Position numbers and translations under genes: made by a program | Notes under the pieces: model-generated | Database searches by the model: none | What the model saw: only the letters and a program-made list of their open reading frames with translations | What the model was told of the DNA's origin: nothing | Part shown: in pieces, positions 5,797 through 12,895 of the stretch | How the letters are laid out: each line of letters opens with the position of its first letter | How positions within the stretch are numbered: position 1 is the stretch's first letter | From: Nanobdellati archaeon | Lineage (GTDB): Archaea; Aenigmatarchaeota; Aenigmatarchaeia; PWEA01 | Reading direction: 5' to 3' | NCBI GenBank assembly: GCA_022257805.1 | Contig: JAKOPB010000004.1 | Coordinates: forward strand, 1-17,887 | Length of the DNA: 17,887 nt

Positions 5797-6816
5797 ATGG
5801 ACTTGAAAAATTACATATCGAATCTTTCCATACCGGGCCTTTCAGGAGGCAACGGTGATGAAGATTCGGAAGAACCCCAAGTCAGGCAGGGAGCCAGGGA
5901 GTTAGACACAGGATTCGGTGAAATATGCGAAACTTCTGAGAACATAGCACAGGAAGCAAATGGGCTTGTCAAAGCAGTAAAGGAAAAGGACGGAGGGAGG
6001 TTCGAAGATGAAATCACCAAGAAAGAAGATGCTGAGAGGGAAAAACTCAAAAGTGGAAAGGAATTGAATGAAAAAACAATCGGAAGCTTCACAGATGGAA
6101 TCTCCGAAGCCTTCACAGAGTTAAAAGAAGCCTACGAAAAAGGAAGTTTGAAAGATGGTGCAAAGGCAGAGGAATATGCTAGCAAGTTACTCTCGGCGAA
6201 GGAAGATCTCTTTGGTCCAAGCAGCGGCGACGATGTAGGACTTTTCACTGACGCTCTTTCCTACATAGAAAACTCAAAAAGAGTGATGGTCAAGCTTGAA
6301 AACGACAAACCTGGAATAGTCAGTGAGTACACAAGTGAACTGGAAGAGAAATCAGGCAAATTGATAGAAACCATAGGGAACTACCTCGATGAACTCGAAC
6401 AAGTCAAGGAAATGACATACAACGATGCAAACGAAGAGGGAAACTACAAGGTCACCTCTGACGAAGATATAATAGAAGAAGGTACCGAAAACGAAAAGGT
6501 CAAGAAGTTCTCAGAGGCTGAAAAGAGCCTTGCAAGCAATTTCAGTAAATACGCAGAGAAGATAAAGGAAGAAAAGGAAGACTTCAGGGAATACGTCGAC
6601 AAGCACATAGATGAGACGGACGACCTGCTCAAGAGCTTCGTAGACGAGCTTTCAGAGAAGTCAGGTGAAGAAGAATACGAAAACATCAAGGAAGAGATTA
6701 ACGAAGTGTACAGGGAACAACACGAAGAAGACGTAGACCTGTTCGGTGAAGATCCTCTCGAGTTCAACAGTGAAGATGCATACAGTGACATGGGATTCAA
6801 CCAGGGAGATGCATAG
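5797..6816 (+). CDS. Acidic helical protein, function unknown (distant paralog of the 7868 gene product)
   Basis: 339-residue protein with very high Glu, Asp, Lys and Ser content, almost certainly all-helical, with no signal peptide or membrane segment. A short N-terminal part (1-35) is Gly/Ser-rich and probably disordered; the rest has heptad-like patterns, especially 155-200 and 235-320. The segment around 168-205, ending in IGNYLDELEQVK, and the segment around 243-312, containing REYVDKHID and EEYENIKEEI, align with matching stretches of the protein encoded at 7868, so I infer a distant paralog. The ATG at 5797 is chosen over an in-frame TTG at 5785 because GGTGA (5787-5791) sits 5 bases before it. 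Its promoter and leader are a near copy of those before the gene at 6974. No known family recognised. Confidence 0.8.
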   Translation: MDLKNYISNLSIPGLSGGNGDEDSEEPQVRQGARELDTGFGEICETSENIAQEANGLVKAVKEKDGGRFEDEITKKEDAEREKLKSGKELNEKTIGSFTDGISEAFTELKEAYEKGSLKDGAKAEEYASKLLSAKEDLFGPSSGDDVGLFTDALSYIENSKRVMVKLENDKPGIVSEYTSELEEKSGKLIETIGNYLDELEQVKEMTYNDANEEGNYKVTSDEDIIEEGTENEKVKKFSEAEKSLASNFSKYAEKIKEEKEDFREYVDKHIDETDDLLKSFVDELSEKSGEEEYENIKEEINEVYREQHEEDVDLFGEDPLEFNSEDAYSDMGFNQGDA

Positions 6817-6879
6817 AGCAGACGCTGGATGGACGATGCCTGACCAAGAAAAAGAAATGCAAGTAGTGACCCATACCGC

Positions 6880-6900
6880 TTTTTTATTTTGTTTTGATTT
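6880..6900 (+). terminator. T-rich terminator after the 5797 gene
   Basis: TTTTTTATTTTGTTTTGATTT about 65-85 bases past the stop at 6816 fits an archaeal terminator and is immediately followed by the second copy of the duplicated promoter. Confidence 0.55.
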
Positions 6901-6973
6901 GTAACTACTCACAGGTAAAAAACTAACCCAAACCTTTAAGTAGTAGGAATGTTAATTACTATATGGTGACAAA
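6898..6973 (+). repeat. Duplicated promoter-leader element, copy 2
   Basis: Second copy of the 5721-5796 element. Differences are scattered substitutions plus two single-base length changes (in an A-run and beside the ATG). The TATA region reads CCTTTAAGTAG (about 6933-6943), so the TATA box is slightly weaker than in copy 1. TAGTA and TACTA of the small inverted repeat are both kept. GGTGA at 6965-6969 lies 4 bases before the ATG at 6974. Confidence 0.8.
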
Positions 6974-7846
6974 ATGAAAGGACGAGTTGATGTCGGCTAC
7001 GAGGAATTCGATGAGTTTGTCAAAGAGCTCGAGGAAGCAGGGTTTGGTGCAGCCAGAGCTCTCAAGGACGAGTATGAGCATTTCTCAGAAAAAGGATATG
7101 ACGAAAATATTGCCGCTAACAAGGCTCTGGCAAATTTTGAGAAAAAATCCCAGGAAGAGTTTCTCGAAAAGGCAAAGGATAATAAGATCTACGTTAGGGA
7201 TAAAGACAAGTACGACGGGGAAGTTGACAAATGTCCTCATGATAAAAATATAACAAGTGATTATATAGGCCTTGCTTTGTGTATGCACCAGCATGGTTAT
7301 ACATTTCCCGAAGAAATTTACAATGGAACGGAAAAAGAGGACAAGGAGAAAGTATATTCTACCGACGAGGAAGAGGGTAAATACGAAGACATCTTTGAGG
7401 AGCTCAAGGAAATGTTGGAGGAAGATAATGGAGACAGCGGCAGTCTCCTGGATAACATAAAGAACGGCAACGATTCGAAGTCCGGGGATTCAGAATCCAA
7501 TAGTTATGAAACTAATATTGAAAAATACGATGAAGCAAAAGACAAGAAAGTTCCGGATGGATCACCACAGTACGTGGCAGGTTCCGTGTTCGGTGGGGGT
7601 GTTCTCGATGCACTAGGAGACTGGACCACTGGCACGAGAGAATTTCTGAAAGAAATTTACGAGGGCAGTACCTACAATCCCACCTCGGATGATAACTATC
7701 CCGACCTCTCAATGCCAAAAGAATATGCAATAGGATCTGAAATTGGTGTAGGAGAAATCGAGGGAATAGAAGATCCAAAGAGGGAGCTATACAAAGAACT
7801 TGGAGACCTAAAAGAGGAAATAAAAAGACTTACATCTGAAGAATAG
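6974..7846 (+). CDS. Acidic protein with a Cys/His cluster, function unknown
   Basis: 290-residue soluble-looking protein. Residues 1-70 are helical (EEFDEFVKELEEAGFGAARALKD). A Cys/His group follows: CPH at about 88-90 and, about 16 residues on, CMHQH at about 104-108. Such spacing could bind zinc, though no standard zinc-finger signature is recognised. Residues about 118-185 are low-complexity and acidic (many Glu, Asp, Ser, Asn), probably a flexible linker. A more ordered part with GSPQYVAGSVFGGGV near 195-210 follows, and the C-terminus (RELYKELGDLKEEIKRL) is a predicted coiled coil. No signal peptide or membrane helix. Promoter and leader are a duplicate of those of the 5797 gene, so the two are probably regulated together; the next gene follows after about 20 bases and shares its transcript. 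Confidence 0.78.
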   Translation: MKGRVDVGYEEFDEFVKELEEAGFGAARALKDEYEHFSEKGYDENIAANKALANFEKKSQEEFLEKAKDNKIYVRDKDKYDGEVDKCPHDKNITSDYIGLALCMHQHGYTFPEEIYNGTEKEDKEKVYSTDEEEGKYEDIFEELKEMLEEDNGDSGSLLDNIKNGNDSKSGDSESNSYETNIEKYDEAKDKKVPDGSPQYVAGSVFGGGVLDALGDWTTGTREFLKEIYEGSTYNPTSDDNYPDLSMPKEYAIGSEIGVGEIEGIEDPKRELYKELGDLKEEIKRLTSEE

Positions 7847-7867
7847 GATCACTGTAGGTTGATGCTC

Positions 7868-9049
7868 ATGTCCAAAAAAAGCCAGTTAGATAAAACAGTA
7901 GAAAGATTCTGGGAAACCCGCAGAGCCCTAGACGAAGCTAGGGGCATGGTAAATCAAATAGAGGGGAAGGAATTCATAGAAAGAGGGGTTGATTATGCGA
8001 AAGAAAGAGAGGACGAGATAACAGAAGAAATTATGGACACCTACAATGAGCCAAGGTCCAATCAAATACGTTGGGCCATTAGAGGTGCCAAAAACGGGTT
8101 CAAAAATGGAAACGTGGACAGTGACGAATGCATAGATGATGGTGCCCGTGCATTGGATAACAACGGAAGATTAATAGAAATGTTTGAGAACACTATCGAC
8201 TACAGAGAAAGCATCAGAAACATCAATAATACTCTTCAGGAAAAAGAAGGTGATTGGTCCGAGGACTACATAAACTCGCTGGAAGGAGAGGTCGACGATA
8301 TGATTGATATGGTTGGGAACGACCTCAAATACTTGGAAAATCTTAAGAAGCAGGTCAGAAACGACCCCGTCTACTTCTTTGAAAATCAGATAGAAGATCT
8401 GTTTGAAAAGGAATCGGATTTGTCGGAAACCGTAGAAGAAAAAACAGGGAAAATAAGCAATGAAAAGGGTGAAATAAGGAGTGAACTGAAGAAGTATATC
8501 GATGTTGTGGAAGAATATGCACAGGAAGCAGAGAATGAAATAGACGAAAACGTAATGTCAGACGAATATTTCAACATACTCATGGAGATATGCCACCTGA
8601 AGAAAAAATACGAAACGGACGGTCTCCTCAAAGACTACGAAGAAAGCGAGCCCGGTGACCCGACCGAGATATCAAGAATCGCATACAACGTGGAAGACTG
8701 GAAGGGGAAAACAATCGAAGAACTTGAAGAAGGCGCCATGAGTCCAGAAGAGGCGTTTGAGAAGGTATTCGACATATACGAACATACGGTTAACGAAGGC
8801 AATATAGAAGGGTTCAGGGAATCAGTCGAAAGGGTGGAGGAAAAGTTGGGGGAAGATGAAATAGAAGATCCCCTGGAACCTATGTCCGATGTATACGAAG
8901 AGCTTGTCGATGGGGAGGGACTGAACAAAGAGGAGTACAGAAAATCAAGGGCATTCGTAAAGATGAAAGACGATGTAAAGGAGGTATTTGGAAAAGCCTA
9001 CGAGGAAGGCGGTTCGGAGGCACTTAAGAACTACATAGATATGAACTAG
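7868..9049 (+). CDS. Acidic helical protein, function unknown (distant paralog of the 5797 gene product)
   Basis: 393-residue, highly charged, mostly helical protein with no membrane segment or signal peptide. Residues about 120-165, including MVGNDLKYLENLKKQ, and about 185-250, including RSELKKYID and DEYFNILMEI, line up with the corresponding parts of the protein encoded at 5797; the N-terminal parts can also be aligned weakly. It has a longer C-terminal part (about 255-393) not seen in that protein. The start is uncertain: TTG 7859, ATG 7862 and ATG 7868 are in frame. ATG 7868 is preferred because the GGTTGA at 7857-7862 then has the 5-base spacing seen at other genes here. It follows the 6974 gene by 21 bases and is probably cotranscribed. 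A T-rich stretch past the stop leads into the next promoter. No known family recognised. Confidence 0.78.
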   Translation: MSKKSQLDKTVERFWETRRALDEARGMVNQIEGKEFIERGVDYAKEREDEITEEIMDTYNEPRSNQIRWAIRGAKNGFKNGNVDSDECIDDGARALDNNGRLIEMFENTIDYRESIRNINNTLQEKEGDWSEDYINSLEGEVDDMIDMVGNDLKYLENLKKQVRNDPVYFFENQIEDLFEKESDLSETVEEKTGKISNEKGEIRSELKKYIDVVEEYAQEAENEIDENVMSDEYFNILMEICHLKKKYETDGLLKDYEESEPGDPTEISRIAYNVEDWKGKTIEELEEGAMSPEEAFEKVFDIYEHTVNEGNIEGFRESVERVEEKLGEDEIEDPLEPMSDVYEELVDGEGLNKEEYRKSRAFVKMKDDVKEVFGKAYEEGGSEALKNYIDMN

Positions 9050-9082
9050 GCTGGACCTGTATAGAGCCACAAATTCTCACAT

Positions 9083-9121
9083 CTTTTTTATATAAAGGAC
9101 TGTACAAAGTAAAACAGAGGT
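9083..9121 (+). promoter_or_regulatory. TATA box and Shine-Dalgarno before the membrane-protein cluster
   Basis: CTTTTTTATATAAA at 9083-9096 contains a strong TATA box (TTTATATAAA, 9087-9096) about 34 bases before the ATG at 9125. GAGGT at 9117-9121 is the ribosome-binding site. The T-run at 9084-9089 can also end transcription of the preceding gene. Confidence 0.65.
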
Positions 9122-9124
9122 AGT

Positions 9125-9676
9125 ATGAGCGTAGATCTTTATACACTGGTATTCCGGGTAATCCTTAGGGTATCTGAATGTTCCGCAGGGGCGGAATGGG
9201 GTTGCCTTACGGGCGATGTAACCCATGACTTCATATATGCTTTCTTACTTCCTCACGTTGTACTTTTCATATTTTTGTTTATACTCGCAATGCCTGTCAG
9301 AAACATGCACTCTGGACTTGGGGTACTGTTTGGAGTAGGTGCCTATATATTCATAATATACGAAGGATGGTACGGCGCTATACTCGCACCGCTGCTGATG
9401 TGGTGGTTCGTCCTGAGCATAATAATAGGCCTGGGGTATTTCTTCATAAACAAGTTCCTGGGATCCCAAGAAACAAGAGGTAAAATAGGCAGAAGTCTGG
9501 GTGGAAAGATAAAGGAAGGCATGAAGAAAGAGCAGGCGCTAGAGTATTTACAGAGAGACATAGAAGAGTACAAGAGGAAGCTCAAAAATGCAAAAAGTGG
9601 AAGTACAGAAAAGGTTTATGCGGAAAAACTGGCGAAACTAAGAGAGGAAAAGAGGAAGCTACAGAGAGGAGGATAA
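9125..9676 (+). CDS. Membrane protein with basic coiled-coil tail, function unknown
   Basis: 183-residue protein. A short N-terminal segment has two Cys in SECSAGAEWGC (about 18-27). Three hydrophobic helices follow, at roughly 36-56, 63-82 and 86-110. The remainder (about 112-183) is strongly basic and helical, with coiled-coil character (QALEYLQRDIEEYKRKLKN and EKLAKLREEKRKLQ), which by charge should be in the cytoplasm. No family recognised; it is not obviously related to the four tandem membrane proteins that follow. It is the first gene of the rightward membrane-protein run, with its own TATA box and GAGGT, and the following gene starts 22 bases after its stop. A role as a membrane anchor for a cytoplasmic partner is a guess from architecture. 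Confidence 0.78.
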   Translation: MSVDLYTLVFRVILRVSECSAGAEWGCLTGDVTHDFIYAFLLPHVVLFIFLFILAMPVRNMHSGLGVLFGVGAYIFIIYEGWYGAILAPLLMWWFVLSIIIGLGYFFINKFLGSQETRGKIGRSLGGKIKEGMKKEQALEYLQRDIEEYKRKLKNAKSGSTEKVYAEKLAKLREEKRKLQRGG

Positions 9677-9678
9677 CT

Positions 9679-9702
9679 ATGATAACTGAGGTGTCTGGAT
9701 GA
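9679..9702 (+). other. Possible 7-codon mini-reading-frame between two membrane genes
   Basis: ATG at 9679 opens a frame encoding MITEVSG, with its TGA (9700-9702) overlapping the ATG of the next gene (9699) in an ATGA arrangement. GGAGG at 9668-9672 lies 6 bases before the mini-ORF's ATG, while GAGGTG (9688-9693) inside it is well placed for the downstream ATG. It may be a coupling device or chance. Confidence 0.25.
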
Positions 9703-10190
9703 GTTCACCGTTTGTACAGCTAATACAGGAACCGGCCATTCAACCATTCCTGCCTTTCTTCTTTACTTTAGCCGTAGTCTACGGACTTCTTACCATGATA
9801 GGAAAGGAGGAAAAGGGGCTGTTCGGAAAGAGTTCTGTGAATCTAATGATATCGCTTGTCTTCGCATTCTTTGCGGCAGAATATGATCCCTTTGTGACGT
9901 TCTTTTTTGATTATTTTGGAATCATCCTCTGGTCCTTTATCGGTCTGTTCTTCCTGGCATTCTTCAAAAAGGCACTAGCTTCAGGTGAGGAAAGTAAGAA
10001 GGACAAAATAATCATCGTCGGTATAATACTCCTCGTAGCAGTGAGCTTCGGCAGTTACGGACTGGGATACCTTACAGAGATACGGATACCTGTCCTCGGG
10101 CACGAGAACTTCGTGGTGCTTGTGGGCCTGGTGCTTGTGCTGTTTATGCTCTACAATGCCTATAAGTTCGGGGAAGAAGGAAATCAGTGA
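9699..10190 (+). CDS. Multi-pass membrane protein, tandem family member 1
   Basis: 163-residue hydrophobic protein with about five predicted helices (approximately 15-35, 47-64, 70-92, 104-122 and 133-155) and a small charged C-terminus (KFGEEGNQ). The first helix, FLPFFFTLAVVYGLL, matches the LP..LT.A.V.G.L pattern at the same place in the three following genes, and a conserved second-helix region (ISLVFAFFA) also corresponds. It is the most divergent of the four: the third loop is longer and charged (ASGEESKKDK), and the Gly-rich fourth-helix ending is altered. The start is supported by GAGGTG at 9688-9693, 5 bases upstream. It lies 22 bases after the coiled-coil membrane gene and is probably cotranscribed with it. 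Function unknown. Confidence 0.8.
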   Translation: MSSPFVQLIQEPAIQPFLPFFFTLAVVYGLLTMIGKEEKGLFGKSSVNLMISLVFAFFAAEYDPFVTFFFDYFGIILWSFIGLFFLAFFKKALASGEESKKDKIIIVGIILLVAVSFGSYGLGYLTEIRIPVLGHENFVVLVGLVLVLFMLYNAYKFGEEGNQ

Positions 10191-10212
10191 AGACAACAAT
10201 AAAACGACAAGA

Positions 10213-10220
10213 TTTAAATA
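10213..10220 (+). promoter_or_regulatory. TATA box of tandem family member 2
   Basis: TTTAAATA is centred about 32 bases before the ATG at 10249, predicting a very short leader of about 7 bases. GATGAT just before the start is only a partial Shine-Dalgarno match. Confidence 0.55.
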
Positions 10221-10248
10221 AATAACACCCAAAAGGTTAGATGATACC

Positions 10249-10746
10249 ATGTCGGCAAGTGCCATAGAAGTGATGGTAAGCAACCTGCAGCAAATCGGCT
10301 TCTTTACGTACGTACTTCCTATGTTACTGACACTTGCTATAGTCTTTGGTATTTTAGAACACTACGACATGCCTGAATCCCCGTCGGCGAGAGGAGTGAT
10401 AGCCATAGTAGCCGCTTTTATAGTACTCCCTGTCAGCCACCTCCTGGCGCCCTTCCTCAGAGATATAGTAACAGGCCTTGTCGCCATAGGTATGGGTGTC
10501 CTAGTAGCTATAATATTTGTAGAGCTTCTTGGATACAAAGCAAGCGGTGTTGAAAACATATTCGAAGCACATCCCAAGACCTTTGGAATAATAATGGTAA
10601 CCCTTGCTGTACTCGTGTTTATAGGAGCAGGTGGCATGGATCTGTTGGGATTTGATATAGATATAGCCAGCGAAGTCGCTACCCTTCTGGCCTTCCTGGC
10701 GGTAATTTCCCTGGGGGTATGGTTTATAGCAAGAGAAGAAGAGTAA
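10249..10746 (+). CDS. Multi-pass membrane protein, tandem family member 2
   Basis: 165 residues, about five predicted helices (roughly 17-36, 47-66, 70-94, 110-128 and 142-160). Shared family marks: VLPMLLTLAIVFGIL in helix 1, then a polar loop and ARGVIAIVAAF at the start of helix 2, VELLG at the end of helix 3, AHPKTFGI before helix 4, and a helix 4 ending FIGAGGMDLLG. The C-terminus is short and charged (AREEE). It has its own TATA box and lies 58 bases after member 1, so it may be transcribed separately. No family with an assigned function recognised. Confidence 0.82.
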   Translation: MSASAIEVMVSNLQQIGFFTYVLPMLLTLAIVFGILEHYDMPESPSARGVIAIVAAFIVLPVSHLLAPFLRDIVTGLVAIGMGVLVAIIFVELLGYKASGVENIFEAHPKTFGIIMVTLAVLVFIGAGGMDLLGFDIDIASEVATLLAFLAVISLGVWFIAREEE

Positions 10747-10749
10747 AAG

Positions 10750-10758
10750 TATTTAAAA
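10750..10758 (+). promoter_or_regulatory. TATA box of tandem family member 3
   Basis: TATTTAAAA is centred about 38 bases before the ATG at 10792 and overlaps the immediate downstream region of the preceding stop. Predicted leader of about 13 bases. Confidence 0.55.
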
Positions 10759-10791
10759 CAGAAAATTCATATCTGAGACAGGCTGTGTAAG

Positions 10792-11340
10792 ATGAACGGA
10801 GTCATGGTAGAGTTTTTCGGTGTAGAGTTTGCAGATCCCTTCTTCATATACGCCCTTCCGTGGCTACTTGTGTTTGCACTCGTATACGGTATACTTTCAC
10901 AGCTTGGTGACGGTATACCCAAAAGTGATGCAGCCAGAGCCGTAATCTCTATAGTTCTCGCGTTCTTTTCACTTTTATTCGCAGAGCCGCTGATGGTCTT
11001 CCTTCAAAGAATGGGAGGCAGTGCAATAGTAATCCTCACAGCTTTCCTATTTTTCCTTATACTTGTAGAGCTCACGAAATTGAAGGGTGGTGCCGTTGGT
11101 TTCTTAGGATCACATCCTGGGAAGCTGGCACTGGTAATCCTCGTAATAGTAGTTGTACTGTTTTTAGGATCCGGTGGCATCGAGCTACTAGGACTGGGAG
11201 AAATAGACTCACCACTAGACCCTGCAACGATTTTCTTCCTAGTAGTTGTAGCACTGTCGATATGGTGGATGGTGAAAGAAAGCGAGGATAAAGGCAAAGG
11301 CGGGGATGAAAACAGGAAAAAAGAAGATGAAGAAAGTTAA
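10792..11340 (+). CDS. Multi-pass membrane protein, tandem family member 3
   Basis: 182 residues with about five predicted helices. Helix 1 contains ALPWLLVFALVYGILSQLG, closest to member 4; helix 2 begins ARAVISIVLAF; VELTKL ends helix 3; SHPGKLAL precedes helix 4, which ends FLGSGGIELLG; the last helix ends WWMVK, as in member 4. It differs in having a hydrophilic C-terminal tail (about 164-182, rich in Lys, Glu, Asp and Gly) after the last helix, which could bind a cytoplasmic partner. Its own TATA box lies 38 bases upstream. Function unknown. Confidence 0.82.
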   Translation: MNGVMVEFFGVEFADPFFIYALPWLLVFALVYGILSQLGDGIPKSDAARAVISIVLAFFSLLFAEPLMVFLQRMGGSAIVILTAFLFFLILVELTKLKGGAVGFLGSHPGKLALVILVIVVVLFLGSGGIELLGLGEIDSPLDPATIFFLVVVALSIWWMVKESEDKGKGGDENRKKEDEES

Positions 11341-11343
11341 TAA

Positions 11344-11355
11344 TATAAATTAAAA
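11344..11355 (+). promoter_or_regulatory. TATA box of tandem family member 4
   Basis: TATAAATTAAAA is centred about 24 bases before the ATG at 11373, which implies a leaderless or nearly leaderless message. Confidence 0.5.
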
Positions 11356-11372
11356 CAAAAGAGATGTGAAAA

Positions 11373-11921
11373 ATGTTGATTGAAACGGTATCCAATGTGG
11401 CCTTGATGGCACAGACAGGACCCATAGAAGAGATCTCCGAATTTTTTGGAGTCGACTTCTTCTCACTGGTCCTACCGTGGTTGCTCACCTTTGCTATAGT
11501 CTACGGAGTACTCAGTCAACTGGGAGAAGGCAATGGGATGCCGGAAAACAAAGGAGCAAGGGCAACGATAGGTATAGTCCTTGCATTCATAATAGCCCCG
11601 GTACTTTCACCCTACGCCAAAGAGCTTGCAGGTCTCTCAGCAGGATTCGTAGCCCTGATCGCAGGGGTACTGATTCTGGTCATATTCACTGAGATAGCAG
11701 GTCTAAGGAAAGATAAAGCAGGCGAGGGAGAGTTCTTTGGAAAATACCCACTACTTACCGGAACAGTTCTTGTGGCTCTTGCAGTACTGGTTTTCGTGGG
11801 CTCGGGTGCACACACGGCACTCGGAATAGAGATTCCTCCTTACATAGCACAGAACTATCCACTTCTGTTCTTCCTTGCATTCATGGTTATGATAGTCTGG
11901 TGGATGGTTTCAAAAGACTAG
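11373..11921 (+). CDS. Multi-pass membrane protein, tandem family member 4
   Basis: 182 residues. A longer N-terminal region (1-28) precedes the family pattern: VLPWLLTFAIVYGVLSQLG in helix 1, ARATIGIVLAF in helix 2, FTEIAGL after helix 3, KYPLLTGT before helix 4, which ends FVGSGAHTALG, and a final helix ending WWMVSKD. It is most like member 3. It has its own TATA box and ends 46 bases before the convergent coiled-coil gene. The whole tandem set lies beside the pilus ATPase and platform genes, which suggests but does not prove a role in that apparatus. Confidence 0.82.
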   Translation: MLIETVSNVALMAQTGPIEEISEFFGVDFFSLVLPWLLTFAIVYGVLSQLGEGNGMPENKGARATIGIVLAFIIAPVLSPYAKELAGLSAGFVALIAGVLILVIFTEIAGLRKDKAGEGEFFGKYPLLTGTVLVALAVLVFVGSGAHTALGIEIPPYIAQNYPLLFFLAFMVMIVWWMVSKD

Positions 11922-11946
11922 AAGTTGGTTTGCCTGACAAAGACAG

Positions 11947-11952
11947 AAAAAA
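11947..11952 (-). terminator. T-run terminating the leftward coiled-coil pair
   Basis: Six consecutive T on the minus strand about 16-21 bases past the stop at 11968, within the 46-base gap between convergent genes. Confidence 0.4.
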
Positions 11953-11967
11953 GTAAATTCTTTTGAA

Positions 11968-12894
11968 CTACTCATCGAAGACGGAGTCGCCCTTATCCTT
12001 CTTATTTCGTCTATCTCCGGACTCTTCCAAGTAGTTCTCAGGGGAATCGGGTATATCCGTACTCGGAAGAGAAGAAGAACCAGGAGTACTCGAAGTACCT
12101 CTCGAGGGACTGTCTTGCTTGAGGTCTTTAACGACACCAGAAAGGGATCTAACGTTTTCGGTGAGGGCGGGTAAAAACTCTTTAAATGCCTTTTCAACCG
12201 AACCTATTCTGGACTCGATGCCCTGTATATGTGTAAACGTCTTGTCCGTCTTTTCCTCGAGCTTCTCCCTCTGTTTTTCGTGCTTCTCGCCGAGGCCTTC
12301 CAGCCTGTCCTTGATCTCATCGACTTCGTCTCTTAATTCGTCCACGCCTAGCTCGAGCTCCTCAACCCTGGACTCTACAAACTCCCACTTCTCGTCTATC
12401 ATCTCCTCTATAAGTACCTCAAGTTCTATCTCTTCCTCCTCAGTCATTTCCCAGACTTCCTTATCTCCTCTGGGTTCCTCCTCCATACGAGGTCCCTCGT
12501 TCATAGGCCCAAAGTCTCCTCTTCCAGCGTCACCTCCTTCATTTTGCAGTGGCGGTGAAGGTGGAGGAGCAATATATCTACTATCACGAGATCCGCTCTC
12601 TGGTCCACCACGAGTATCGGGTAACCTGTCACCGAAGTTGCCTGATCTTCTAGAAGCCTGAGCCTCGCCATCGGAACTTGAAATCTTGCTCTTCAGAACC
12701 TTGTTTATACTTCTCTTTATGTTTTCGTTGGGATACCCCATATCTCTGAGTTCTCTTATTATCTCCTGCTCCGAATAACCCTGGGAAGCAAGTCTCCTGA
12801 CCTCCTGAGTAGCTGAATCAGATCCCGGGCCTCTTTCACGACCATCTCCTCCTGATTTATCCTTGCCGCCTCTTTTCAAGAAACCCAGAACCAT
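11968..12894 (-). CDS. Modular coiled-coil protein beside pilus genes, function unknown
   Basis: 308 residues, no membrane helix or signal peptide. N-terminal MVLGFLKRGGK is hydrophobic then basic. Residues about 29-68 form a short helical module with the repeated pattern GYSEQEIIRELRDMGYPNENI (from 40), similar to small UBA-like or two-helix modules. Residues 70-148 are Gly, Ser, Pro and Arg-rich and probably disordered, with PPPSPP at 110-115. A long coiled coil follows (about 151-227), then a second helical segment (231-260) containing EKAFKEF and ALTENVRSLSGVVKDLK, and a polar C-terminal tail. The last helical part is reminiscent of ArlC/D/E archaellum accessory proteins, but this is a weak resemblance. 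It starts 1 base after the stop of the 134-residue gene, so the two are in one unit. The rightward ATPase gene begins on the other side of their shared control region. Confidence 0.8.
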   Translation of the reverse strand: MVLGFLKRGGKDKSGGDGRERGPGSDSATQEVRRLASQGYSEQEIIRELRDMGYPNENIKRSINKVLKSKISSSDGEAQASRRSGNFGDRLPDTRGGPESGSRDSRYIAPPPSPPLQNEGGDAGRGDFGPMNEGPRMEEEPRGDKEVWEMTEEEEIELEVLIEEMIDEKWEFVESRVEELELGVDELRDEVDEIKDRLEGLGEKHEKQREKLEEKTDKTFTHIQGIESRIGSVEKAFKEFLPALTENVRSLSGVVKDLKQDSPSRGTSSTPGSSSLPSTDIPDSPENYLEESGDRRNKKDKGDSVFDE

Positions 12895-12895
12895 G

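Noticed and set aside
12119..12661. 180-codon Ser-rich plus-strand frame opposite the large coiled-coil gene
   Set aside because: Low-complexity Ser/Pro translation is the mirror of the Glu/Gly-rich coding strand; no start signals.
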